64,000 bases of DNA from positions 151,951,705-152,015,704 of the forward strand of contig CM060964.1 of assembly GCA_030765045.1 (NCBI GenBank). The letters run 5' to 3'. The translations under genes were made by a program, and so were the position numbers. This stretch comes from Tenodera sinensis (lineage: Eukaryota; Arthropoda; Insecta; Mantodea; Mantidae). Positions 55,291-64,000 of the stretch are shown here, in pieces. Positions within the stretch are counted from its first letter, which is position 1. Every line of letters starts with the position of its first letter. A model generated the notes under the pieces. The model saw only the letters and a program-made list of their open reading frames with translations, searched no databases and was not told the origin of the DNA.

Positions 55291-56663
55291 AATACACCAG
55301 TGGCTTCTGCTACTCATTTCTGTATGGACCTGAATTTAATAGTGCTCCCCCCTCTTAGCTTCCCTTGATGTAATTGATACACATTACCAATCACTTGTTA
55401 TGTCTGGCTCTGCAATTTGCTATGAACTGGTAGCATTGTTTAGTCCATTTTTATCTTTACTATGAATCACACAGCTTGTGTTGTCATGGTGCTGGCTATA
55501 CTGATCCATACTACCTGCTGGCCAACTCCAGCAATCAGATCCTGTCACTGTGCATCATTTTTACACAGCACTTGCTGCAAAGTATTTCAGTCTTTCAAAT
55601 TGTTATTTAACTACTCTGCATTTGGGGTGACCTTTTTCTTTAAACTTTATCCATCCATTATCTTTGCATATTTAAAATTGACTTAAAAAAATATTGGTAC
55701 ATTTTAAAGCCATTTACTGATTGCAGTACTTGAGTTTACAGTTATGTAGGTCCTCCGCAATGCACGCTAATTCTTTAAACCCAAATTAGAACAAATCACT
55801 GTTCTTGTATTTAACATGAAATTTCTAGCTGCCATGGTAAGTAAATTGATATTCACATTTTCAGTTAAGTGTAGTATCTGTTGCACTGGATCAGCGCCTG
55901 TTCTATACCTTATCTCACTCTTAGATGACAGTATGGAGTTAAATGGGACATATCTGTCTCTATCTAGCACATACAAGTTGCCATTAGCCTCGTCCTTTTC
56001 TATCCTCGCGCTGTTGCCAGGTTCCTAATAGCGTGGTGTAAATATTGAGTTATTATGAATTTCAGGTTTGAACACATTGTCTCTATCAGGTTATATCCAT
56101 TTTAGAGTCATTATACATTTCTGTAGGCCCTTATTTCTTCGGAAAATGTTTTTTTCTATACAAGTCTGATATTTTCTGTTTCTATGCTCATCATGCACTA
56201 ACAAACTAACTGCTAGAATACGTCTATATTTTTTTATTAGCTAGAGTAAACTATAGTGCTACTACCTGCTTACTTTGAATTATCTATGTTTACTCAGTTA
56301 AGTGTTGCAATTTTTTAAATTAAATGTTTTCGGGAAAATTTTATATCTGTGCACTGCTAAAGTTACACAGTGTGAAACTTTTTTGTTATTGAGTTTACAT
56401 CGGGGACCAAGCGAGAACAAATGTTGAGGAGGGTTGGAGAAAGTTTTTAAAATAAACCAAATGGCTGTAACCTCTTTCTTTCATCGAGTAAGGCAAACAA
56501 AAGGTATTCATCTATTCAGCGTATTCTCGTGCCAGGCATGACAAAAGATAGTGTAAGGAGCAGCACTAACATTAGTTCAAAAGAAGTTGTGTGTGTAACT
56601 GTGTGGAATCTGTGAGCTGTTATTGTGTTATTTATTTAACATTTTCCGTAAATATTTGTAGTT
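55291..56663. other. Unannotated; uncertain minus frame at 55767-56030
   Basis: A minus frame reads LYVLDRDRYVPFNSILSSKS and EIRYRTGADPVQQILH, followed in broken frames by further hydrophilic sequence to about 55320. It looks like part of a retroelement protein but I cannot assign it. The remainder shows nothing recognisable. Confidence 0.35.
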
Positions 56664-57345
56664 ATGGAAGGGGAAGCTAGAGATATATTGGTAAATTAAG
56701 AAGTACGGAACGCCAAATAATTATGAATGTGTTAGACTATTTTTCAAGTAAAATGAGTGTTAGTAAGGCAGTAAAAGAAATAGCTAAGTCTATCGGGTGT
56801 TCAGAAGCAGTAGTGTATAGGATACTCGTATAAAGGAAGTAATGAAAGGACCTCTAAGCACGCCATCGAAAAAGAAAGCAAAAAGGGTGGGAAAACAAAA
56901 AACTGCTAGGTTAATGCAATATGATGGAATAGTGCAAAGTGGAGTGCGACAAATTGTTCATTCTTTACTGTTTGCAAATATTCCACTCACGCTGAGTATA
57001 TTTTGTCACAGGTCAACAGTGATGAGACCTTACCAAATTTCTCAAGGGCCACTCTTAGTCGGATCTTACATGAGTTGGGGTTCGAATGTGAAAGAAGGGG
57101 CAACAAATGCATATTAATAGAAAGAGACGATATCATCAGATGATGACATAAATATCTAAAAAACATAAAAAGGTTTAGGGACCGGGGGACATCAATTGTT
57201 TATATAGACAAGTCATTTGTAAATTTAGGCTATAGAGACAAAGGTGTGGAGGGATGCCGAAGTTAAAAGTGTCCGCCAAGCAGCAATTGAAGGACTTAGT
57301 ACAGGACTCCAGCCACCTTGGTGTCATGCACAGAGAAAGATTTGC
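56664..57345 (+). pseudogene. HTH/DDE transposase pseudogene (HTH family, copy 3)
   Basis: From ATG 56664 (MEGEARDILV) frames give LRSTERQIIMNVLDYFSSKM and VSKAVKEIAKSIGCSEAVVY (HTH), then QVNSDETLPNFSRATLSRIL, HELGFECERRGNKCILIERD and KYLKNIKRFRDRGTSIVYID, the last giving the first catalytic Asp. NLGYRDKGVEG follows. This is the N-terminal half of an IS630/Tc1-related transposase with several frameshifts (for example after ILVN and RILV). The second Asp and the Glu are missing. Confidence 0.78.
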
Positions 57346-57399
57346 AACTAGTACATGTTGCAACACTGCACTCCATTTAACGTGTACTGTCTTCTAAGG

Positions 57400-58170
57400 G
57401 TGAGATGTGCTATAGTTGCTTATTGGCTCCAAGAATCTGGTACCTTTTCGACTATGTGGCCTCACATTCCAGTAGAATATGTTTCATAGTTTCCTCAGTT
57501 CATAAACACAAACATATGGACTCTATTTGAATTAGCCCCATACTTTCAGATGTTCTCTGAATTTTCCATGTTCAGTTACAAAACTAAATAGCTCGTATGA
57601 GTACAGGCTTGTTGAGCTTGACTAGCAAGTTACTTTGTTTTGCACAAGGCTTGTTAATTATAATTATATATATAATTGTAATTATTTGCCTGTAAAGGTT
57701 GAATAGAAATTGCTATCCACTACTTCAGGATTTCATTTTAACCCCAAAGTTTAACTGTTTTTTGTAACTGAAGTGCTTATGCTTTAGATATGTTCTGCCA
57801 CTATAAAGGGGAGACTTGCTCCTCAACAGCTTTTTCACCAGTATGTCCTGGTACCCACCTAAGTTCTGTGGTATGACGGGAAAAGAGTAGTCAAATATTT
57901 GTGACATTTTCACACCAATAATTATTAAAAATGATGGGAATTAAGGGCTCTGAGTACAGGTGGCTGTCAGCCTTTATTAGGATAAGTTTCTTACATGCCC
58001 CTTTCAGAGCATAGGTGCACATTTTCAAGTATGACAAGTGTATCTCCCTGAAAGACTTTGACATATTTTCTCAAGCTGTTGCTGCAGTATCTTGCCTGTT
58101 GATCAACCGTAGATGCCTACACCAGTTTTTCCATTAATACAAAACCCATCAGTGTAAATTATTTGTTGGT
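57400..58170 (-). pseudogene. Non-LTR RNase H and C-terminal remnant
   Basis: Minus translation from 58170 gives QIIYTDGFCINGKTGVGIYG (RNase H first Asp), QLEKICQSLSGRYT, then VKMSQIFDYSFPVI and QDILVKKLLRSKSPLYSGRT. A C-terminal knuckle CLCL-TEETMKHILLECEAT ends near 57420. It is the 3' portion of an RNase H-bearing non-LTR retrotransposon different from those at 30 and 40 kb. Many stops; the Glu and second Asp motifs are not clear. An AT-dinucleotide run lies at about 57660-57680. Confidence 0.6.
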
Positions 58171-58185
58171 TCTTATGTATTAATT

Positions 58186-58228
58186 TGCATCTTCAGTCTA
58201 ATGCTCTTCCAACTGAGCTATTTCAACC
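58186..58228 (-). tRNA. 5' half of a tRNA-Phe(GAA)-like sequence (not functional)
   Basis: Minus strand GAAATAGCTCAGTTGGAAGA, then GCATTAGACTGAAGATG reproduces the D arm and anticodon arm of animal tRNA-Phe including the GAA anticodon (ACTGAAGAT). It breaks off after the anticodon stem, so the T arm and acceptor 3' strand are missing. It sits at the junction of two retroelement fragments. It is a relic or a SINE head. Confidence 0.65.
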
Positions 58229-58234
58229 AGAATA

Positions 58235-59000
58235 GGCATAGATGGAAGGAAATTACTCAACCTTCGTTTTGCAGATGATGTTGCCCTCAGATTTGCATGA
58301 GGAAGTAGAAGAGATGTTAAACAACCTCTGCAAATTCAGCAAACAATCAAGACTTCAAATAAATGTGGCAAAAACAAAGATAATGACAAGTAGCACAAAG
58401 CAGCCAATCCAGATTGGAAACCACAAAATCGACTACATCCATGAATATGTTTATTTAGGCCAAGCTGTATCATTTTCCAACCACACTCAGAACGAAATTG
58501 AAAGAATTACACTAGCCTGGAAGAAATTCTGGCCTTTAAAGTTTATCTTGCTAGAAAAATCCATCAGTATGAAAACAAAAAACAAGGTCATGGATATGTG
58601 TATATTACCAGTGTTAATATATTGCTCGCAGATATGGTCGTTAACAAAAAAAAAACAGGAACAGCCATTTTAGAAATTTACCAGAGGAAAATGGAGTGAA
58701 AGCTACTCAGCATCACAAGAAGAGACTGTGTGAAAAATGAGTACATCTGCAAGATAACAGGTCTGAAAGATGCAGCAACATCAGCAATGTGTTAAAAATG
58801 GGGCATGTGGGGGGGGGGGGGGGGGCACATGCTCTGAGTGGAACCTATAAAGTGGACTCATGCAGTGACTATGTGGGAATCCAAAATAGGAAAAAGGAAT
58901 GTAGGAAGGCAAAAAAAGTGGTGGAGTGAATTGGCCATCACAGGAGGCCCTAGCTCAAACTGGGATGTTCACGGGCTAATTCTTAATGCATTATTTTGGA
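58235..59000 (+). pseudogene. RTE-type RT C-terminal remnant
   Basis: Plus translation has LNLRFADDVAL (RT catalytic FADD, about 58256-58288), EEVEEMLNNLCKFSKQSRLQ, INVAKTKIMTSS, then KIDYIHEYVYLGQAVSF and LAWKKFWPLKFILLEKSISM. CILPVLIYCSQIWSLTKKKQ follows and WTHAVTMWE and GRQKKWWSE end it. This is the thumb and C-terminal region of the RTE/BovB-like group (NMAKTK-M, LGQ-ISF, W-KFW-LK, GRQ--RW-DE). Upstream RT and endonuclease are missing. A poly-G run at 58809-58825 and several shifts break the tail. Confidence 0.85.
58809..58825. repeat. Homopolymer G run (17 nt)
   Basis: Seventeen Gs within the RTE remnant, disrupting its frame. A (GA)n run follows separately at about 59109-59133. Confidence 0.95.
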
Positions 59001-59169
59001 TTTCTCTTCAGTCATTTGTCAGGAATAGTTAATTTCAAAAGGCGAGAAAATGAAAATTTTGAATACATAGTTCTAGCTGGGGAAGACCAAGTCAAGTTTC
59101 CATGGGAAAGAGAGAGAGAGAGAGGAGGGGGTAGATGGAGAGAGAAGGGGGTTCAGAGTGAGATGTGGA

Positions 59170-59720
59170 TATAAAAGCCTCTGGAGACTATTTGTGGTTT
59201 TACTACAGCCTAGCAGAGCCATTGGCTCACATTGGGCTTGAGATGCCAGTTTTTAACAATTAAGCATTTGACAAACAAAAGTGTCTGCTTTGCTTTACGG
59301 ATAATGCCTTCAAGGTGTGCATTCCAGGTAAGCTTATCATCAAATATGATTCCCAGATACTTTACTTTTCCTGAAATATCCACCTTTACATTGTCAATTT
59401 ATATTTAAATGTAATTAATGTTTTTCCACACCAGCCATGTGTAGGACGTAATTGGAAATGATTGAGTGAGACTGAAAAGTTGAATGCCATGACCGGGATT
59501 TGAACCACAGATCTACCTTTCCAATTTATATCATCTTAAAATCCGTTAATTTTCTTTTTCTGGCAAATGGAACTACAACAGTCTTTTTGGGGTTTAGAAC
59601 AAGACCTTCCTCTCTTCACCAGGAATAGACTATTCTCAGAGCTTCATTTGCAGTTCTGAGACAATATTAGGAAATTTTCTTCATGCCAATATGACTGTAA
59701 TCTGCATAGCCTAGGGCAGG
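59170..59720 (-). pseudogene. Non-LTR RT remnant, split by a SINE
   Basis: Minus frames give LGYADYSHIGMKKIS (catalytic YADD changed to YADY) at about 59670-59716, TANEALRIVYSW and LVLNPKKTVVVPFARKRKL; after the SINE at 59405-59521 come KVKYLGIIFDDKLTWNAHLE, GIIRKAKQTLLFVK and NWHLKPNVSQWLC-AVVKPQI. This is the RT palm/thumb of an RNase H-type non-LTR family (GYADD-AI, NP-KT--V-FTRK, VKYLG--LD--L-W). Stops are frequent. The upstream side is truncated at the hAT terminus at 59717. Confidence 0.72.
59405..59521 (-). mobile_element. 5'-truncated tRNA-derived SINE (10-bp TSD)
   Basis: CAATTTATAT flanks the element at 59395-59404 and 59522-59531. Read minus, it begins just before the B box (GTGGTTCAAATCCCGG) and continues GGCATTCAACTTTTCAGTCT, the body shared with the SINE at 46640-46740. 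The A-box head is absent. It inserted into a non-LTR RT remnant. Confidence 0.85.
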
Positions 59721-60290
59721 GGAAGACAGGTATCGCTGCTGTGATGTCAGCTCACTCAGTTCACATGCTCCCAACGACGGCCAGTAGAGCGTGTGACGTT
59801 ACAGCAGGAAGAAGAAAGGTGCACGGGACATCGTAATTTTAATGCTGACTGTTTTAATTATGGAATAGTCACAGATTATGAATAATTACATTTCGGCTAT
59901 ATGCCATAATATATATAAATTCTATTTTATGTGAACAGTCATGTTGTAACGCAAATAGAACAGAAATTATAACTATTTTGCCTGAGCTAGAGGAGAGCTA
60001 TACAAAACAATTAGGTGGACATTTTCAGACATTTGCTGTTTCGCTTTCTTTAACTAGTTTGTCAATGTTAAGGCGTAATGTATGGCACATTTGTAACCGA
60101 AAACTGCATGTAAGATTGTGATCTGACAATATGCTTCGGGATTTTGACTTAGAAAGATTCATAACAGAAAAGAATTGTTCGCACAAATATGTGGAACCAA
60201 ACATACGTAATATCTGTGTAACAAGGGCATACAACCTCAGAAATCTGGTTTGAGGAACATTCTTATAAAAATCAGCCAAGTCTTCCTTGT
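59717..60290 (-). mobile_element. hAT transposon 3' end
   Basis: The end CAGGGGAAGACAGGTATCGC at 59717 is a typical hAT terminus. The interior to 60025 is non-coding 3' sequence, followed by the transposase C-terminus. No matching TIR or 8-bp duplication was found on the right, so the 5' part is truncated, or lost in a rearrangement, near 60290. Confidence 0.65.
60025..60285 (-). pseudogene. hAT transposase C-terminal domain
   Basis: The frame reads LADFYKNVPQTRFLRLYALV, TQILRMFGSTYLCEQFFSVM, NLSKSKSRSILSDHNLTCSF and RLQMCHTLRLNIDKLV. The MFGSTY-CE--FS-MN--K---R--L-D--L pattern is the hAT dimerisation region of the GTF2IRD2/ZBED-like group. The frame is open to its natural stop at 60025. Only this C-terminal exon-sized piece remains. 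It differs from the hAT at 19529-21181. Confidence 0.85.
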
Positions 60291-60870
60291 GTTTATAGTT
60301 GTCCTATCCAAGGTGTTAATAACTATTATGGGTATTTGTAAGTCTAAAATATGGTACATCAATTGTTTGATTTGCATGAGTATTGTGAGTTTGAATGGCG
60401 TCCCTTTATTGCTCTACATTTTCCTTGATAAAAATCAGTGTGCTAAATACATATGCTCCTGGTACTGTCATGAGTTTCAATTGTTTAAAATGTTCTTTAC
60501 ATGATTCTAATGTAGGCAGCCCTAGCATACTTCTGAGTGCCCCCCCCCCTTTTTTTTTTTGCCATTTAAAAACTACTTTTGCTCCTACCAAATTTCCCCA
60601 GAAAGGAATGCCGTATGTTAAATATGAATGGAAAAATGCATAATAGGAATGTATGAGCCAATCCTCACTTACATTGTCCCTGAGTTTACATAGCAGAAAT
60701 GTCACCCGTGCTAGTTGATTACGAATATGATTTATATGATGGTCCCTCTTTAACTTTTGATCGAGATAAAGCCTAAACGTTTTACATACTTATCTTAATT
60801 TTTTGGGGGTTTAAATTAAAGAGGATTTGTTCAGTTTTTTATTTATTAAGTTGCAGTGATTTTACTTTGA
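60291..60870 (-). pseudogene. CR1/Jockey-like RT, C-terminal part
   Basis: Minus translation gives KTEQILFNLNPQK, FRLYLDQKLKRDHHINHIRN, QLARVTFLLCKLRDNVSEDW and SYYAFFHSYLTYGIPFWGNL, then a poly-Lys/Gly slip and LRSMLGLPTLESCKEHFKQL with LMTVPGAYVFSTLIFIKENV. It is the RT thumb and C-terminal tail of a CR1/Jockey-type non-LTR lacking RNase H. The palm with YADD is upstream at 61290-61770, separated by a 400-bp unidentified insert. Confidence 0.82.
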
Positions 60871-61289
60871 TCCGCTTTTCAGCCATTTTCATCTTTTTAT
60901 ATATTAGGGTTCCTGAGGGCTAGGGAGTCTTTATTTTTCCAACCTCTCCATTTCTCTAATTTCTCTATAAACTCTTAACCCCTAACATGCTGACCTGTCA
61001 TGGCATGTAATACGTCCTCTGATTGGTAATCAGAGGATATGGTCGGTGAATTTATTTTTATGATTCTCCCGGTCAGGTCGGTGAGACCCGTAAACCGACA
61101 GGTGTGGTCCTCCAGACATTCTGAGGGTTGTGAGAGAGCGATGTAACCGCCAAAACATAAAAATATGGTGCTCTCTAAAAAGTGGTTACTATTACTACTA
61201 AGTCTCTTCAATATTTATGAAGTGAAAAATATTGGAGAGCAAGAGGATTAATGACTTCATTGTCAGAAATCCAGCATTAGCTAACAACA
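60871..61289. other. Unidentified insert within the CR1-like RT
   Basis: This segment interrupts the RT between the YADD block and the thumb. It includes two near-complementary words (ACGTCCTCTGATTGGTAATC / GATTGGTAATCAGAGGA) around 61013-61039 and a hairpin CTCTTCAATATTT…AAAATATTGGAGAG at 61203-61241. No coding sequence or TSD was recognised. Confidence 0.4.
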
Positions 61290-61770
61290 TATATTAGTGT
61301 TCAAAACTGTGTCTTTACTCTTGTTGGGAGTTACTGGTGTTGTCATCTGCGTATAATATTGTTTTGCAAGGAATATATTTTGGAAGATCATTTCTGTAAA
61401 TTATGAATAAGAATGGGCCTAAAACCGAGTCTTGTAGAACTCCTGATCTGATCGGCAAGAATTTTGATATTTCATTATTAACGTTTACTGCTTGATATCT
61501 ATTACTGAGGTATGTATGTATCAAATTTATTGTAATGTTTGTTAACCCATAATGTGTTAGTTTTAATATCAATGCCTCATGTGACACAGTGTCGAATGCT
61601 TTTTTAAGGTACAACATTGTGGCACTATAAGTATGTTATCTTCAAAGCATTCATATATGTAGTTGATTATCTTCTCAATGGTTTTTATGGTAGAGAGTTT
61701 AGACCTAAAACCAAATTATGAGTTACTGATTATATTATTGCTTTCAAAGTAGTAAGAGCTGTTTATGTAT
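61290..61770 (-). pseudogene. CR1/Jockey-like RT palm with YADD
   Basis: The minus frame gives SNNIISNS-FGFRSKLSTIK, then LKKAFDTVSHEALILKLTHY (first catalytic Asp in AFDTVSH), LSNRYQAVNVNNEISKF, IRSGVLQDSVLGPFLFIIYR and CKTILYADDNTSNSQQE (YADD). Usual forms are DLSKAFDTV, G-PQGSVLGPLLF and YADDT; here Q-D and D-N changes are present. Frameshift before LKKAFD. Upstream continuation lies beyond the inserted element, at 62330-62900. Confidence 0.9.
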
Positions 61771-62327
61771 ACTCTGTTCATCTAGAGATTAGAGGAGAAG
61801 TAAACAAAGCCACGTGCGTTTTGACCACAGCGCGCCCTCTTGACGCTTTCGCCGTTTAAATAGTCCCTATAAGAAATACTGTTACTGAGGTCTGAAATGT
61901 CATTTAATGTTTGCTAAAGCATGAACTAAGTGTACTAAGCATAGTTAAAGTGTAAGAATACGCAGTTAAGTGAATCTGTAACCAGCCCAATTCATTCTGC
62001 GCGTGCATTATTCAGTATGAAAGTAACATGGCAGAATAAGTGAGTGTTGTAAAACATAAGCGCGGAAAACCGTTGCAAAGTGGTGAAAAGACAATAATAT
62101 TGAACGTGTTTAACAACTTCTGCGAGAAATATCCCGAACTTGCTATCGAAGACGTGATGAAATTAACATCCGAGTTTACCGGTGTGTCAGTTGCAAGTAT
62201 TTACAGCACACGCAATGAAAAATCGCGTAGCGCAGGTAACCGTGTTGCGTCATTGTGAAAGCACGTGGCCGCGGAGTGATACAAACCGGTGCTTTGTTTA
62301 TATCTCTAATCTCTTGATGAACAGAGT
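61771..62327 (+). mobile_element. Deleted HTH-type DNA transposon nested in the RT
   Basis: Ends ACTCTGTTCATCTAGAGATT and, reverse-complemented, ACTCTGTTCATCAAGAGATT are TIRs extending through AGAG and AAACAAAGC (about 40 bp). The 557-bp element holds only the N-terminal part of its transposase. It interrupts the CR1-like RT, whose translation is recognisable on both sides. I could not define a clean target-site duplication. Confidence 0.85.
62029..62258 (+). pseudogene. HTH transposase N-terminus (HTH family, copy 4)
   Basis: From ATG 62029 the frame is MAE then a stop, then SVVKHKRGKPLQSGEKTIIL, NVFNNFCEKYPELAIEDVMK and LTSEFTGVSVASIYSTRNEK. This HTH with GKPL-SGEK-IILNV and LTSEFTGVS resembles the transposase N-termini at 10640 and 56664. 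The protein ends after about 75 residues; the linker and DDE domain are deleted. The TAA at codon 4 shows that even this fragment is not translated from the first Met. Confidence 0.78.
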
Positions 62328-62900
62328 GCAGTATTCAATTTTTGAGAATATTGGTATTAAAGAAATAGGTCTATAGTTATCTGGATCACGTCTCCTTTCA
62401 TATAAATAGCAGAGTGATTATTGCTACCTTTAAACCTTCCAGGATACCTTGTTCTATAATAAAATTTGTAAGTACTGTTAATGGGTAAACAAGTTCATTT
62501 AGAAGCTGATAAGATAATTTGAGAAACCATAGCAACTTTCAGATTTAGAATTGCTAAGCCATTTGATTGCCTTTGAAATGTTTTCAGTTGTTATATATGA
62601 CCAGTTAAATTTGACATCTTTTAAAGCAATTGTGTTTTGTAATATCTTCTGCGCTTTATTTCGCTCTTCCAGTGTAACGAGTTGTTTGTTGAAATTGTTA
62701 CAAAATGAGAATTTAGTTTATCAGGTTTGATAGGTATTAATGAGGCTGATTTTTTATAACATTCCATGCTGCCTCACATTAGTTTTTCGAGTTTTGTATG
62801 TCATCACTTACTGCACGTTTTGCTGCCATAATTTCTAGTTTGTAGGTTTGTTTTAACTGTTGGTATGCCTGTTTATCATTAACCGCCTGAGCAATAGCCA
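62328..62900 (-). pseudogene. CR1/Jockey-like ORF2, part upstream of the RT palm
   Basis: Minus frames from 62900: MAIAQAVNDKQAYQQLKQTY, KLEIMAAKRAVSDDIQNSKN, then EAAWNVIKNQ, QGILEGLKVAIITLLFI and, near 62380, a degraded YRPISL region. This is the linker between endonuclease and RT and the first RT block. Stops and shifts are common. It connects with 61290-61770 across the nested DNA transposon. Confidence 0.7.
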
Positions 62901-63139
62901 TTTAAATGCTGCACGGCCGGTAATGGATACCCAATACACAATTCAAGGCATTTAAATTGTTAAATGTAAGTAAATATGCTTCATACATAAACATTCGTAT
63001 CTTTGGTATTTATTAAGTTATTTTAATGAACCAAAAACTGGCTTAAAGCTCATTAAAGGCACTATACATCTATTTTAGAAACAAAAAAACTGTATTAACA
63101 AAACGTTTAAATATCACTGATCTTTTCTCTGTAGCAAAA
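62901..63139. other. Unannotated AT-rich stretch
   Basis: Nothing recognised; may contain 3' sequence of the piggyBac remnant. Confidence 0.35.
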
Positions 63140-63650
63140 GTCATTCTGTATGTTGAACGTGCCTAATTTGCGAGCCAGATAATCCCAAATCTTTGTCTCC
63201 AGCATTATCAGTTCCTTGACCAGTGTAAATGCAGCTAGTGTAAAGATATCCCATTTTACTTTCACAAAGATCAAAACTCTTTATGCTAAATCTGGCCCTC
63301 TTTGTTTTGATATATTACTTCCAACCGAAGTGGCCCTTCCAAAGCATCAACTTTCGTCAACAGTGACCTTATCACCAGGCACATAATTTTCTTTGAACTT
63401 TGAAATAATATATTCCAAAACTGACCTAATTTTGTGTAGTTTATCATTTACATTTTCTGTGCTGGTGAAATGAAGGAACTGCAAAATGGAAGTAAACCTG
63501 TTATTTGACAGGCATTTCCCAAAAAATGGAGTAGCTAGCATGTCATCTGTAGACCAGTACATGTCTAAAGTTGGTTTACGAATAACACCCATGAGCATAA
63601 TTAGACCAATTAGCCTGTAAATCTCATTCAGTGTTACTTCTGAATTCTAC
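63140..63650 (-). pseudogene. piggyBac transposase fragment
   Basis: The minus frame reads SEVTLNEIYRLIGLIMLMGV, IRKPTLDMYWSTDDMLATPF, FGKCLSNNRFTSILQFLHFT and VLEYIISKFKENYVPGDKVT, ending VDES with the first catalytic Asp. In a shifted frame it continues MLWKGHFGWK, KRARFSIKSFDLCESKMGYL and YTGQGTDNAGDKDLGLSGS. These are DDE_Tnp_1_7 (piggyBac) signatures: YWS-----TPFF---M---RF--I--FLHF, VDE-L--WKGR and KP-RFGIK. A shift and stop just after VDES inactivate it. The second Asp and the C-terminal cysteine-rich part are missing. No TTAA ends were found. Confidence 0.9.
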
Positions 63651-64000
63651 TCTTAGGCCCTAAATTGCCTTTAGAAGTCAGGTCTTCCTTTACCTTACTC
63701 ACATATGCATTTGTTTATGTAACAATGAGAGACACTAAGAAGTAAAAAAAATTGTGAAAATGTCAATTGGTTGGCTGTCAGAAGCCAGCTGAGCCTGGGG
63801 CTCTACACCAGAGGCTGTGCTCATGAACATATGTTTAGTTGTTTTGGAATCATTTTGACCTCGCCACAATGTTGCTTCTTCACGAACACCTGAAGGAAGA
63901 GAGTCACTTCCTCTTCCTCACTGCTACCTATATCCTTGCCCCCCCCCCCGCCCCCTCAAAATCTTAAAACTTGCCATCAATATCAGTCACTGTCATATAG
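63651..64000. other. Possible piggyBac upstream region
   Basis: Minus frames near 63880-63980 have acidic scraps (SSEEEEVTL) like the N-terminus of piggyBac transposases, but too little to call. A run of Cs lies at about 63940-63949. Confidence 0.3.

Noticed and set aside
55320..56035. Possible envelope-like or gag-like retroelement protein on the minus strand
   Set aside because: Only vague similarity; several frame breaks and no diagnostic motif, so left unassigned.

Overview
The window is eukaryotic nuclear DNA, AT-rich, repeat-rich and intron-dominated. The transposon families and one recognisable host gene point to an arthropod, most likely an insect with a large genome; I cannot name the species. 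The only host coding sequence I can support is two exons of the actin-nucleation regulator SCAR/WAVE on the plus strand, at 12437-12551 and 51167-51313. They read in phase with each other, so about 38.6 kb between them is a single intron. Flanking DNA on both sides is probably also SCAR intron or neighbouring intergenic sequence. Nearly everything else is transposable-element debris.

Layout. 37-878: MULE transposase remnant. 1650-5060: a non-LTR reverse transcriptase (minus) split by a complete-ended Tc1-like element (2281-4819) that carries a Merlin/ISXO2-like fragment. 5135-5349: near-perfect palindrome. 5890-8040: decayed arthropod repeat gene beginning MPRKC. 9305-11900: inverted repeat, helix-turn-helix transposase remnant, tRNA-derived SINE. 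13640-15130: two Penelope-like 3' halves in opposite orientation. 16075-22400: a CCHC/RNase H non-LTR element broken by three later insertions (a relative's 3' end, a hAT element and a SINE), each with target-site duplications. 23150-24170: DDE transposase pseudogene and hairpin. 26200-27135 and 49154-50036: two internally deleted PIF/Harbinger copies. 28808-32350: Penelope-like element with pseudo-LTRs, interrupted by a 5'-truncated non-LTR copy. 32720-35600: intron-containing transposon gene. 35800-39640: Ty3/Gypsy 5' half (LTR, primer-binding site, gag-like region) beside a second CCHC non-LTR copy. 40533-42880: near-complete RT-RNase H non-LTR copy. 43990-45700: possibly RAG1/Transib-like pseudogene. 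46527-47070: composite TIR/SINE structure. 53730-63650: Gypsy pol fragments, several DDE transposase pieces, RTE, CR1-like and RNase H-type RT fragments, hAT and piggyBac ends.

The genes do not form a pathway. The useful content is a layered insertion history: TSDs, TIRs and reading-frame continuity across insertions give relative ages. Many reading frames are broken, so most elements look inactive. The two copies of the non-LTR family at 30.2 and 40.5 kb are nearly identical and are the youngest-looking sequences. All identifications are by eye from translated motifs; no database search was possible.
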